DNA of 64,000 nucleotides from Scenedesmus sp. ARA3. Its lineage: Eukaryota > Chlorophyta > Chlorophyceae > Sphaeropleales > Scenedesmaceae. Of this stretch, positions 34,901-48,200 are shown one piece after another; the first letter of the stretch is position 1, and each line of letters begins with the position of its first letter. The DNA is taken from the NCBI GenBank assembly GCA_004335835.1, contig RWJK01001353.1, forward strand, positions 1 through 64,000, in the 5' to 3' direction. Under the pieces are notes generated by a model that saw nothing but the letters and a program-made list of their open reading frames with translations, did no database searches and was not told the origin of the DNA. A program made the position numbers and the translations under genes.

Positions 34901-37115
34901 GCTGCTGCTGTAGCAGCTGTGCCAGCCCAGCAGCGGCCCCAGCAGTGAGGCATACAGCGGCCCACCCATCTGCGGGTGGCGCTGCTCCAGCGGCAGCGTA
35001 TTCGCACACACAAAGTACTCCACTGCTGCCTCACAAACTGCTCGCTCCGGCCGCGACACGCAGTGCAGCAGCAGCTCTGCCAGCGGCAGCACATTTAGAG
35101 ATGCGGCGGGCGCTGCGCCGCCGTTGCTGCTGCTGGTGCCGTTTGCTGTGGCTGCTGCTGCTGCACCGCCGCAGACCAAGCTGGTGTCTCGCTGCGCCAG
35201 CGCTGAGGCGATGGATGCAACGCAACGCGCGACGCCTGCTCCTGCAGGTCCCGGCGTGAGTGCCACATCCCGCAGCGACAGCAGCGCTGCCACTGCTGCA
35301 TCTACTGCTGTGCGCTCCTGCTGCGAATCCTCTCCATATGTGCCTGGCCCCAGCACGTCGCAGAGAATCTCACAAGCCAGGCCCTCAATGCGCTCTGCTG
35401 TGACTGCCTCTGCTGCTGTGGCGCCCAGCAGCGAGAACAGGCAGCTGAGCAGAGTGGGGTGGCTAGCTGCCAGCTGGCCTGGCGACATGCGGCAGCTGCT
35501 GCTGGCGTCTGCGCTCATGCGCAGCCAGCCTTGCAGGCACAGCAGCGCGCCGTGCACGAGGCCGTAGTAGCCTGCAGGACACGGAGCAAGCATACTTGAG
35601 ATGCTAGAAAAGTAACACGCGTGAATTCATAAAAGAATTGACAGTATGAAATATGAACTTTTGATAAGTGATGGAGCAAGTGCCATGGGGCATCCACATG
35701 CCAGGTTGCTGTGTAGATTTGAAATTCAGGAGCCCTGCTGCAGATCAAGTGCCAATTCTGTCATGCACTGCTGCTGGTGCAAAACATGTGCCATCATGCG
35801 AGTGCCTACCAGCAAAGCTCACAGCCTGACCAAGCCTGCAACAGCGCATACAGCGCCTCCCATCCTTGCTGCCCGCTGCCAGTCTGCACACATTCACGTA
35901 CTGTGCATGCCGCATTCAAGCAAAAGCTCTATCTATGCACGGCTCATGCCGGCGGGACCGTCCTCCCCCCGCCACTCCCCGTGCGTCACCTGAGGCCTCC
36001 GTATGCTGCTGCTGCGCCGCCAACGCCGCACCTGCCGCCATCTGCTCAGGAATGAACCCCCGAGCTAGCCCAGCAATGTCCCCCCACTGGCTGCTGGTTG
36101 CTGACACCAGGTCCCTGCGCCGCCCCCTGTCCATGTTGTTCACCTCTTCTGCAAGTGCTGTCAACATGCTGAGCGCACACTCTGACATCTGCGCAGCGGC
36201 ACGTGCAGGAACCCCCCCAAGCGTAGCAGCAGGCAGCACCAGGTGCATGTATACTCAGCAGATGGAGGGAAGGCAGGCATGTGCAATGGGAAGAGTGGTG
36301 ACGTCTGCCGTGCTGTGCTATTAGCAGCCGCAAGTTTCAGCAGCTGTGCTGCAGGAATGGCTAGCCCAGGTGTGTGATCATCTGCAACTCATGGTTTGAC
36401 TGACTGATTGTTTTGACTGTGTACTGCTGGCTGGTTAGTGGCTGGTTGGTGGATGAATATCGATGAATATCGCAGCTGCAAGATCAGCTACAGCAGCTGA
36501 CCCGCCAACTGTGACAGCTGTCCCCAGCTGCTGTACCTCCCTACCTCCTCACTTACATGGTGCTGAACCCCTTCCCCGCCAGAAAGCATGCCCACACACT
36601 GGCCCGCAAACGTTGCGCATGCCTGGGGCCCTGACAGGGACGCCACAGCTGCCAACAGCAACCCCAGGCGTTGCAGCGCAAGCTTGGCTTGCGCTTGGCT
36701 CACGAACAGCTGAAACTTGTTGCTGCATGAACAGCAGCACCAGCCCACACCGTCAGCCCTCAGCAGCCCTTGGCAGTTGAGTGCTACAACAGCAGCAGCC
36801 CGCCACATCGCTGCTGATGTGGCTGGTGCCTGACTCAGCCCCCTGGTACACCCACCTGATCACGGTGCCGATATGACTTTGTTGTTCAGCAGACAGCTTG
36901 TGCCAGTCTGCGCGAACCTTTGAGAGCAGCATGTTCGCACAGAAGAAGGACACCTCCGGTCGCTCGGTTGGTTCCAGCAGCTGCATGCATGCCTGCCATG
37001 CTTCTGGGGATCTAGAAAACCCGTTTAGCCAGCTGTTGGCCTGCTCCTGCGCCAGACCGGCCATGCCATACAGGCTGAGTATGGCTGCTCTGAGGCTGTC
37101 AGCATCACTTGCCAT
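31978..37115 (-). CDS. Importin-beta family nuclear import receptor, transportin-3/importin-13 type
   Basis: Eight exons join in phase: 36856-37115, 36557-36722, 35990-36188, 34851-35571, 33687-34620, 33259-33445, 32482-33012 and 31978-32144, for 1,054 residues, close to the usual 920-1,050 of this subfamily. The N-terminus matches the family start: LYGMAGLAQEQANSWLNGFS, then EVSFFCANMLLSKVRADW (importin-N-like). Other signatures are LTALAEEVNN, LACEILCDVL, the acidic DEDEEAFYRFRDQSLTDLLE spanning a splice junction, VLLAWL, and PLLPTLLTAVGELF. The fold expected is an alpha-solenoid of HEAT repeats. TNPO3-type receptors import SR splicing factors (plant MOS14), while importin-13 handles other cargoes, and sequence alone does not settle which. 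The start of exon 3 is the least certain junction. Confidence 0.85.
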
Positions 37116-39202
37116 GGCTGTTATGTTTGGAATATTTTACTGAACCGAGAGGTTTGTAAAAACTGCAACGCGTGCTGACGTGAGGGACGGGCGTCGCACG
37201 AGTTGCAGCTGCCGAGCTACTCCCCTAGGTACTGGCATCTGATCGCAGTCTGTACGCCACTCCTGTGATGACCTGGATGTTAACTGTGCCCACGTGAAGG
37301 GGTGGGCCACCTTCTCCTCGTACTGGCTGTTGCGTGGTAATCACCAGCGTAGAGACCTAACACGCAGGCAGTTTGAACTGTAGGCAGGTTAGGCAGGTGG
37401 AGGACAGCTTTTGGTAGACTAGCCATTTCTATGTTCAATGCAGCCTGCCAACAATACATTTGGCTGTTGCTGGTTCACGCAGAGCAATCGCATCCGGTGG
37501 CAGTCACCCCTCAAGCTCAGCCTCTTTCTCCAGGATCCCATTGCTGCCGCAGCAAGCGGCTCTGGTCACTTCTCGGGTCACAGGACTTATCGCCGCATAC
37601 AATCTCCGCAGCAGGCTGAAGCTGTGTACAGCGCAGAAGAATGCTGTGAACAGCTATTTAGCGAAAAAACAACACATCTCAGAACTTTAGAACACAGAGT
37701 AACCAGCGTTGCTGGAGTCCAGCTTGGTCACCAAGCATAAGTTCTGGCAGGTGATGGGAAAAACTTCTGACTGATCAACAGGCCGTGTTCGTGGGATGCG
37801 CTGCCTCTGTCGTGCGTGCTTGTGTTGTCATGCCTTGCTGTCGTGCGAGGAGCTCCGCTGCTTCATGCATAAAAAAACTGATTCTGGCTGTATGAATCGC
37901 AGCTTGCAGGCACACGTGCGTATGCTCACTGAGCTGGCAGCCAGGCTGGCAGTGCTGCTGCTTCATGTATTTTGTACCCCTGCCTGCCCCTAAACCAAAG
38001 ATCCAGACGGCCACTGGCACGCATGGATGAAAACTTCACCTGACTTGAAAAATGTCTTGCACCTGGAAGCATGCAAGCAGGCCAGCACTGCATCCTGCGA
38101 GAACAGGCGGCTTTTGATTGAGATTACGGCAGGTTCATGAAAAAGTGACGGATTTTTGAGCCATGCACACGCATAGTCAGTCCCTGTCGTCCCTGCTTGT
38201 GGAAGCATCGGACAGATCCTACACACCCGGGTGTATGCCTGTTTCAAGCAAGTAGCCGCCGGCCGTGTGGCGTATATCGTAATCGAGTCCTTTTGCAATG
38301 GGTTTTTTCAACCAGCGTTAAACGCTACCGTCACCTACTTAGAGTGTTGAATGCCACAGTCATTGGCACAGTGTGCCAAACCCAGCAAGCCACAGCAGGC
38401 ATGTCGTGCCGTGTGACTTGTACATTTTTGTCTCTGTTGTGCTCAGCTTGTCACACGCTACTCTAGTGGTCACGGTGCTGCTATGGCTGCCACCGCCTGC
38501 CAGTGTAATCAGCGGCTCGTGGCTGCCACAGTGTGTGCCCATGACCGCCACGGTGACGCGCTGCACGCAGGATAGCCTCCGATAGCCAGTTCACAGTAAA
38601 AGCACCAACACACCCACTGGATGCCACCTGAATTTTTGCATCAATGTGAAGATGTGTGACTGGACTCCATCAATGTGAAGGTGTGTGACTGGACCGTCCA
38701 GTGGAAGTATTGCAGCAGCATGATGACACTGCCTGCTTGGGACCTGTTCGGTGCAAAGCAGCCATGGTACAGATAAAGCATGTGAGTTTTCTTGCTGCAG
38801 GAAAAATGGCTTGACCACTCCGTGAAGGGCAGATGTTCCAAGGTGGCACTGCTTGCTCCACAGTCAGCTCAGTGAGCTGCCCGTCAACCGTCGCTTACAT
38901 GTCCTGATTTGGGCCCAGTCAAACCCTACATTGCATTCAGCCTTGAAAACATGGTTTTTGATCACATCAGCGTCGCTGTTCGCATCCTCAAGGATGCCAG
39001 CTACCGTTCATTGAACTTCAACAAGTGAAGCCACATATGACAGAGCCACTGATGCCTTGAATGCGACTGAGCAACACGTGGGGCGTATAAGTAATGCACG
39101 CATCGTTGCATGACCATTTCTACTGGGTTGAGGGCATGCTTCCGTGTGGATGAAGCTCGACACAGTATGCTTGCTCACTAGATCGGCAACCGGGGCACTA
39201 CG
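37116..39202. other. Divergent intergenic region
   Basis: About 2.1 kb between the import receptor (-) and the lipid-transfer gene (+) should contain both promoters. It includes two tandem copies of a 28-bp unit at about 38639-38693 (ATCAATGTGAAGRTGTGTGA). Open frames are short and unsupported, and nothing else was recognised. Confidence 0.5.
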
Positions 39203-42200
39203 ATGCTCATCAAGCTGTTGGTGTGGGCTGCAGCGCTGCTGCTCGCAGTGCTCCTGCTTGCCAGGTAGCTGCTGTGCCACTGCTGGGCTGCAACCACCAC
39301 TTGCAGCACAGACACAGAAGCTGACGCCTTCTTGCAACGTCTCTGACGCAGATACGCTGGTCAGAAGCTACGCAGTAAACTTGGGAAGGCTGGGGTCAAG
39401 CTATCCTGGGGCAGCATCACCTCAACCTCCATCAGCAGGATTGCAGTAGTGCTTGAGCAGGTACAAATCAGGCTGCTGACAGCAAAGGCCCATGCAGCAG
39501 CTAGACGTCCATGAAAATGGTTGTGCTGTGTTCTATTGCCTTTCTCTGCTTGTGGATTGTGGGCTGCTGATTGCCCTGCATCAACATCACACTGTCTGCT
39601 GTTGTAATGTGCTGCACGTGTCATGCCTACAGGGGCCGCTGCAAAGCCTCACTGTTGAAAGCATCAGCTGGCGGTCAGCAGCTCGCAGCAGGCAGGGCCG
39701 CAGCAGTGATGCAGGTAGCTCAGACAATGGCAGCAACAGCAGCACACAGCAGGCCTCTGCATGGCTGCCCATAAGGGTATCGGGTGTGCATGTGGTGCTG
39801 GCTGCAGCTGCCGAGGGTCGCAGCAAGGGCAGCAAGCAGCGAAAGCCGCATGCAGCAAGCAGCGCTGCACGCTCAGCAGCAGCATGGCCAGCTGTCAGCA
39901 CTGCGCTGGCAGCAGCAAAGAGGCTGCTGCCTGGCATGCCAATGAGGCTGCAGGATGTGAAGGTGGAGCTCAAGGTACGCAATTGGGACGGCTGTGAATC
40001 GTGGCTGTTATGTTTGCTTGCCCATGCACCCTGCATGTGTTGTATGTCAAATGTGGTGCATGCAGCTGCTGCTGGTCGAGGCCCTGCAGGGCACGTTTTC
40101 AAGTGAGCTTCTGCTGCTGTGCTGGTTGCGGATGCTGTTGTGTGTGCAGGGCCAAGGGTTGATGCTGCAGCTCAGGAAGGCAGTCCTGCAGTGGAGTGTG
40201 CCAGAGGAGCAGGGCACACTCAACGGGACGCTGCTGCTGCAGGACTTTGTGCTGTCGTCAGGTACGCTTACATGGAAAGCCATGAGGCTGTGCTTGTGTT
40301 GTGCAACTGCAGAGGAATGCTGGTGTTGCATGCTGGCCCTGCGCTGAACACCCCTTTTGTTCTTGCAGGAAGCGCAGCAGGAGATGCCGCAGCAAGCAGT
40401 AGCACCAGCGCCCAACCGCAGTCGCCATCTGCAAGCGTGCAGATGCCAGTGGCGCAGCTGGGCTTTGGAGTTGGCGCCAGCAGGTGAAGGCAGTTGCTGT
40501 GCAGCATGCTTGCCTGCAGGTGGTATGCAGCTAGATGGCACAGCCGCCCACTGACGCTGTGGTGTAGCACGCGCATCAGTCCAACAGTCTTATGGCAGAC
40601 ATTGTTGAGCATCAGTGCTTGGAATCCTCCCGAATATGTGCTCCTGGTGCTAACGCTGCATTCATGTGTTCTGCTGTGGCAACTGTTGTGCCGCAGGGGT
40701 GGGCCATTGCCGATCAGCTGCACGCAGCTCACCTTGCAAGTGGGGATGCTCAAAGTGGCTGGTGCCAGCCAATTGCTGCTGCTGGCAGCTGCAGCTGCAC
40801 AGGCACCAACTCTGCCAGTACAGCAGCGGCAGCCTAGAACATTGGGCGTGGGCGACAACCAACTTGCAGGGCAGCAGGAGCAGGCGCAAGCTCAGTCAGC
40901 AGGAACTGCTGCTGCTGCATCAAAAGCAGCGGCGGGCAAACATGCACAGGTGGCAGAGCAGCTGCTGAAGGCTGTAGCGCTGCTTCCTGATAAGGTGAGG
41001 TCGCTACAACAGCAACATGATTATCAGTTCGCAGCACATATCATTGCTGTGCCTGCAATGGCGTAAGGTATTGTTGATGCCGCACTTGCCTTTTGCTTGA
41101 TGCTGTGGGGGCTGTTGTCTTTTGCAATCATGACAAACCGCTGTCGATGCATCAGCTGATGGCTTAGCTTGCTCCACATCCCTGCCCAACTACATGCATC
41201 CTTGCCCTGCAGATCAAGGTGGGGTTTGCTGGCCTCAAGCTTTTGCCACCTGCAACAGCAGCAGCAGATGCCAGCACGCAGGCATTGCTCGCGTTGCCGC
41301 TTTTAACAGGCAGCGTTGGGGCAATCTCGCTAGGTGCCAGTAGTTGCCCCAGGCCAGCAGCAGTGCGTACAGGAGAGAAGCTGCTCAGCCTCTCATTAGC
41401 AGTGGGGCCAGTGCAGTTTGCAGCTGCAGCTGGATCCAAGGCCAGCAGCAGCACCCAGCTTGACAGCAGCAGACAGCAAGCAGCAGAGTTTGGCTTGAAA
41501 GGTGTATCAGCAGCAGTAGATATCATTAGAGCACTTGAGGCTGCTGGCAGCAGCAGTGATGCGGCAGGCAAGCGAGGCCCACTGCATGCTGGCCTGCAGC
41601 AGCAGCAGCGCCAGCAGTTGAAGGCTGTGTGCTCCTGCCAGATCCTAGAACAGGTCCAGCTGCAGCTGCATGCCGACCAAGTGCCTAACTTTGTGCACAG
41701 CGTGCAGCTGCTGCAGCACAGCTTGCAGGAGTTGAAGCAGCGGCGGCAGGAGGCAGCCGCGGCAGCTGAGACAGCAGCGGCAGCAGCAGCAAAGCCTAGT
41801 CTGGAGGAGCAGGAGCAGCAGCTACCCCGCATGGGGTCGCTCAGCCCGACTGTGTCACTGTCAGCGCTGCCGCGGCCTGACACGCCTACGCTGGGCACGC
41901 CCACATTAGGCACACCCCAATCCTCCATGCAGCAGCTTGCAGGACTGCAGCCGCCATCTGTTGCTGCAGAAACACCAGCTGCAGCTGGCGCGGTAGCCAC
42001 CAGCCAAGCAGATGGTGCAGCAGCAGCAGCAACGCCGGCTTCGCCTCTTGCTGTGGCAATGCAGCAGCGACTGTCGTCCTTTATGAAGGGTGGGAATGCT
42101 GCCGGTGACAGCAGCATTTTGCTGGAGGTCACAGCAGCAGCTGCAGCTGGTTTAAGTGTTGAAGTGATGGACAGCACAGCTGCTGTCATCACCTGGCTGT

Positions 42201-45200
42201 CAATAAAGCAGATAGAAGCCTCAGCAAACCTGGAGTGGTTGCCAGCAGCTGGCGTCAGCAGTAAGTTCAGCTTTGGCCGAAAGAACGAGGTAGCTGCGCC
42301 CGCAGAAAGCGTTCACGTGGGTGGCGTCGCCAAGCTGCAGCAGTTGGCTGTGAGGGTGGCAGCCTCTGGCGCAGCAGCTGCATCACGGCAGGCAATGCAC
42401 CAGCTGCTGCTGCTGGATGCTGTGGAGCTGCGGGCAAGCAGCACAGACAGCAGCACTGGCAGCGGCAGTAACATGGATGCCACAGCCGCAGCAGCAGCAT
42501 CAAGCCCAGCTGCTCCCTTGCCCCTGGATCTTGCAGTGGCGGCAGGGCAGCTGACGGTGGCCTCCAACGTGGAATGCCTGCAGCCGCTGCTGCAGCTAGC
42601 GCAGCAAGCCTACTTCGTGCCTAGCAAGCAGCGCAGCATCACCAAGCTGCAACCAGCCTTTTCATCAGGTGTGTGGAGCGCCCCTGCCTCGCCCAGCAAG
42701 CCTAAGAAGAAGAGCAGCAAGCCCAAGGCAGTGGCTGTAGCAGCGGTCGACGTGGTGTTGCAGAGCATGGCGGTGTCGTACAGTGCTCCTCTGCCAGTTG
42801 TGACACAGTATGCGAGGCCAGCAGCAGCGGAAGCAGCGTTCAAGGGAGTGAGGAGCCAGCTGCGGCTGGCGCTGGGACCCCTGCAGCTCAGCATGCAGCC
42901 ACAGCAGCAGCAGCTAGGAGCTTCAGTGCAGCGGCTGCAGGTTGGGTATGAGACCACTGGCCCCATCAGCCCCAGCCTGCCTGCACAGCAGTCTGTGGAG
43001 CTGGTGTCACTGCAGGGCGTAGAGTTCAGGCGCTACTTGCGGCCAAACCTGCAACTGCTCAAGGTGGCTGCGCAGCAGATCCGCAGCGACGTGCACATAG
43101 ATGCAGCGCTAGCAGCAGCAGGCATAGCAGATGAAGCGCTGCAGCAGCTGGCAGCTTGCGCGCAGCAGCTGCAGGCGCGGCATGCTGCGGCCATGCAGGC
43201 GGCAGCGGCGCAGCCGGCAGCGCAGGCAGGGCTGCTGGCGGTCGCCGCGGCTGCTGTGGGCAACATCGCTGCGCATGCGGCGGCGCCGCTGCCGCTCAAC
43301 CCAGTAGAGAGGCTGGATTCGTTCAGCTTCCTTGCAGCAGGGGAGCTGCTGTCTCCAGTGACGCCAGTGGCACGGGACTCTGCGGGCTCGCCCCTCAGGC
43401 TAGCCGCATCAGTTGCGGAGGCGCAGTCTGGTGGCCTGCCTCCGGTGTCCCGTAGCAGCTGCAGCGGTTCGCTGCCGCCTCAGCAGCAGCAGCAGAAGCC
43501 GGTGCTTGCGCTTGAGGCGCGCCTGCAGGATGTTGCGGTGCAGCTGTCGGTGTGTGACCACGACGCGCTGCAGGTGCAGCTAGAGCTGGTCAAGTACAGC
43601 AGCGTGCTAGAGCAGGCTGTGCTTGAAAAGCTTCGGTTCAGCATCAACGAGCGGCCTGTGGTGCAGGTTCCTCACTTAGCGCTGCACCAGCTGCCAGGCT
43701 GGCTGCCGCCCGGCACTGCTGCAGCAGCTGCTGCATGCTCAATGCAGCGCAGCAGCAGCCCCTTGTGTGGCAGCAGCCTGGATGCTGCAGGAAACCAGAG
43801 GGGCCACATACAGCAGCAGCAGCAGTACGATTGCTCTGCCAGCACGGAGAGCATCCGCTACTTTGATGATGGTGGGGTGCAGAGCTGGCAGTCGATTGAT
43901 GACCCTGTGCCGTCAGCCTCACTGGGCAGCCGCAGGCCATCCAACCTGAAGGATGCTGCGCTGTATCAGCGCCAGGCGGCACGCCAGCAGGCAGCGCGGG
44001 AACGCTGCAAGGTGCCTGATGATGCGGCAACACCCAGCACCAGCAGCAGCAGCCACGCCAGCAGCAGCATCAGCTTTGGCCGCAGCAACGATGGTGCGGC
44101 TGCTGCAAGCGGTGCTGCAGCAGCTGCTGCTGGCGCTCTGGTTGGGTTTGAGGTGTATGCGGAGCGTGTGCTGCTGGACATCCCACACGATGAGGCTCCT
44201 GGGCGCATCATCGTGGTGTGTGAGACATGGGCCAAGGCTGTCAAACCGGTGAGCAGCGCAGCTCAGGCAAAGACAAGAGTACGCAGCTGAAAGGCGACCT
44301 GTAATACGCCTGCCACCTTTAGTCGGGGGGTGCCATGTCCTTGAGCAGATATTGATGTGCTGTGTCTTGGTTTTTGTGTGTTTGCACGTGCTGTTGTGGG
44401 TGCGCCAACCCTGCTTCTATCTGACGGGTTGTCTGTTGCTGTTGTGCCGATGCGGGTGCAACGTCTTTGCAGGTGCTTGCAGCCAGGATGGCAGCTATCA
44501 AGGCTTCTGTGTCCAGCCTCAAGGCAGCCAAGTCAGCGCTCAAGCCTATGGGCAGCAGCAGGCCAAGCTCAAGCGCTGCAAGGCCCTCAGCAGCCAAGAA
44601 AGCTAAGCCTGCTTACTTGGAGCTGTCCGTGCATGTGCAGCAGGTGGTGTTCAGCCTGGAGCAGCACCCACTGGAGACGTGGCTGGGCCTGCATGGGCCT
44701 GTTCTGCAAGCTATGGCTGCAGAGCGGCACCTGACTGAGCAGTTGCTTGCCAGCTGCTCATCTGCACAAGGCAGGATCAGCCGCACTGGCGGCAACGGCG
44801 CGGCAGCTGGCAGCAGCGCGGTTGCTGCAGCTGCTGCAGGCGGCAGCATGCAGACGCCAGGCACTGGCGGCAAAAAATGGCAGAAGCGGCGCTGGGGCAG
44901 CTTGGGCAGGAGAGGCGCAGCCGTGACTGCTGCGATTGCAGCTGGCTCTGTGACGGACGCAGCTGCGGCTGCTGCTGTCGGCCCAGCTGCTGCTGCGCTG
45001 TCCATGCTGGCGCCTGGCAGCAGCCCTCTGCACGCTGGCTTGGCAGCGCAGCATGCTACACCAGCAGCTGCGGGCGTTGCTGCTGCAGATGGCAGCAGGC
45101 ACGAAGGGGACCACCTGGTTGAGGCTCCTCTGACCCCCAGAGCTTTGGAGACAGCACTAGAAGCAGCAGCTCCAGGAGCAGCAGCAGCAGACGCAGAGCC

Positions 45201-48200
45201 TGGCACACCGGCGCTGAAGGCAGCAGCGGCTGCTGCTCTGGCAGCAGGGCAGCCGGAGTCCGTCAGCATGGCAGCAGATAGCATGCTGTTAGATGGAGCA
45301 GCTGATGCTGAAGTAGCCAGTGAGTCATCTGATGACCTGGACTCGTCAGACAATGAAGATGCTGTAGGGCTCATTGATGCAGATGCACTGGCAGCAGCGC
45401 TGCCCAGCAGTGCTGCTGTGCTTGCAGGCAGTGCTGCCTCACAGGCTGGGGCGAGTGCCACAGACCTAGCCGCCCTACAGCAGCAGCAGCAGCTTGCGCA
45501 GGGTGCTGCAGGCCAGGCAGCAGCAGGCAGCGGCTTGAACGAGATGCAGCAGGCAGTGCTGCAGGCGCACTGCGAGCTGTTTGCAATGTACAAGCAGCGC
45601 TGCCGCCCGCTGCATGCCGCGGCAGACGACCCCTATCACCACTCGCGCGCGGTGATGCACGTGTCGCTGGCGCGAGCAGAGGCTGTGGTACTGATCTGCC
45701 TGCCTGGCCATGCTGGCTCTGCTGCCATGGCTCGAAAGGTGGTGGAGAGGGTGGATCCTTCCAGCCAGGGCGTGCTGATGGAGCGCTACCAGAGCATCAG
45801 CCTGGACGTGAAGCTGCAGGACATCGTGGCGCACTTTGGAGGCGTGGAGGAGGTGAGGCAGAGTTGCACCGGCTGGAGTGTTAAGGCAGGCAGGCTTTGC
45901 TAGGCCCAGTGTGCTGCAGGGGGGTGATGGGGTTGATGCAGCTGCTTACCCCGGGGAACTTGTGCAGCGCTGGTCACCACTGCCACAGGACTGCACCATC
46001 CTGAGCCCCACTCATGCGTAGTTGTTATCAACACACGTAGCAGCAACGGACTGAACCACGCATATTTGCGCACACAGCCAAGCTTGTAACATGCATGTGC
46101 CTCTCATGCAGATGGCGGCGACGATCGGCAGCGTTGGCGCCAGCGGGCTGCTCATTCGCGCGCGCCAGGTGTGCGCGCCGCCGCAGACACGGCCCATGCG
46201 CATGGCTGTGGGGCTGTGGCATGAGGCGGATGCGCAGATCGTGGTCAAGGGCACGCGGCCGCCAATGAAGGTGCGGCACTGTTGCCTCAAGACAAGTTCA
46301 GTGACGACTTGATTGGTGTCATCAGCTGCGCTCATCTTTGTGGCTGGCTTGATGCAGTCAGAAGGACATTGCTTGCTGCAGACACGTAATTGAGCTTGCA
46401 AACTTGTAAGCACTGCTTGCGCATGCTCAAGCAGTCAGCGGCTCTGTGGCTGCTGCGCCCTGCTACATTGGCTAGAGTGCAAGCCTTCCATGCTATTGCC
46501 TTACTGCAGCCACCCCTGCCCATGCCTCATTGGCTGCGTCTGCTGCACCTGCTGCCCCTGCCTGCTCTGCCTTTTCATCAGATGTACACGGACGTGAAGG
46601 CTGAGCTGGACGATGTGCAGGGCGGCTTCTGCCCCGGCCTGGAGGCGCCCTTCGGCCAGCTCAACATAGCCTTCAAGCGCCTCGTCACGCCCAACAACCT
46701 GAACCCAGACGGCTCCGTGCCTCCCTCGGTGCACCCCGGGCTGCCCTGGTGGGACATGACCGGGTACATGTGGCGGGGTGTGGCCAGTGTGCGGCTGCGC
46801 GGGCTCACTGTGGTGCTGGCGAATACAGAGAGCCCGCATGTGGGGCTGCGTGATGAGAAGCTGGCGCTCACGGCTGCCACGCTCAACCTGGGGGTGGCGG
46901 CTGGCAGGATCGACCTGACTGCGACGAAGCTGAGCGCGTTTGCGCACATGGCGGCACCTGATGCGCGGTCAGGTGGGCAAGAGTGGCAGCTAATACTGGC
47001 CTCAGGGTGCCGTGTTGGTTCGGTGTGCAGTTTGCACTCTGCAGCTTTGGCAAGTGAGCAGTTGCGCTGCAGAACTGCACAGCATCAGGTGTGTGCTGTG
47101 CAGCACGGATAAACAGCAGGTCCCCCAGCAAGATTTTATTGGGTCGTTATTACAACAATGGGCTTGCTGGCAAGATATGCTGCCTCTTGTGTGTGTATAT
47201 ACTGCTGTCGTTGCCTCTGTTTGTGCTGTCAAGCCCGCGCGAGCTGGACCTGCTGCCAGACCACCTGATGCGATGCCAACGCTGCTGATGCTGCTGATGC
47301 TGATGCTGCTGATGCTGATGCTGCTGCCTCTGCTTCTTGGATCGTTGTTCTGCAGGGGACTCGCTGCTGGTGCTGCCCGCCTTCCACCTGCCCCTGACCA
47401 CGGCCGTGTTCAACATCTCCACCAAGCTGCCGGGCGGCCGCAGCCAGCTGTTCCACCACGCCTTTCCCATCCTCACAGCGCCGCCAGGCCCCGATGCCAA
47501 GCCCCAGGAGGTCATCGATGTCTTCAGCATGATGAAGTGTGAGGGCTGGTCGCTGGGCATCGACATCGCAGTGAACTCAGACCGCACGCCATCGGTCGGC
47601 AACATCCCAGGCGCAGGCGGCCGCAGCACAGGGATAGGTGCAGGGATTGGCGCGGCAGCGGCAGCAGGGCTGGGCGGCGCGGGGCCAGCTGGCGTGGCAG
47701 CGGCGTGCTGGCACTATTACCAGCCGTACAATCTGCCGCACGCCTTCATTGGAGAGTTCCAGATGAAGTACATCATTGATGCGGTTGACACGCTGGTTAA
47801 TCCGAGTGCGGTGGTGCGGCTGAGCCGCAAGCTGAAGCCGTTCTATGTGCGGGACCGCTCCGCGGCGGCTGCAGCGGCAGCCAAGGCGGTGGCGGCAGTG
47901 CGGGCGCAGATCGTGGCGATGCCGCTGCTGAAGCAGCAGGTGGAGATTGCGCTGACGGCTGATGTGTTCAGGGTGCACCATGACGCACAGGACGCGGAGG
48001 ATCCCTCCGACATGGTGTATATCGCGCTCAGCAGGTGGGGCTGTGGTAAAGGGGTGGCTGGGGTTGCACAGTTTGCCTGGTGTGAGCAGATGCCTGTGCA
48101 GAAAAGAGTTGGCTGCGGGTGTGGCGCCTGCACACTGCTGGTGCTTTTCAGGGAGTGCGGGGCAGGCACCTTGTGCGTAGCTGCAGAGCTGGGATGCACG

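Noticed and set aside
41164..42192. Long minus-strand open frame (342 codons) opposite the lipid-transfer gene
   Set aside because: It mirrors an Ala/Ser/Gln-rich exon of the plus-strand gene. It reads as Cys/Ser/Ala repeats with no family resemblance and no splice context.
44613..45593. Minus-strand open frame (326 codons)
   Set aside because: It is an antisense shadow of a compositionally biased exon. The plus-strand frame carries the conserved motifs and consistent intron phases.
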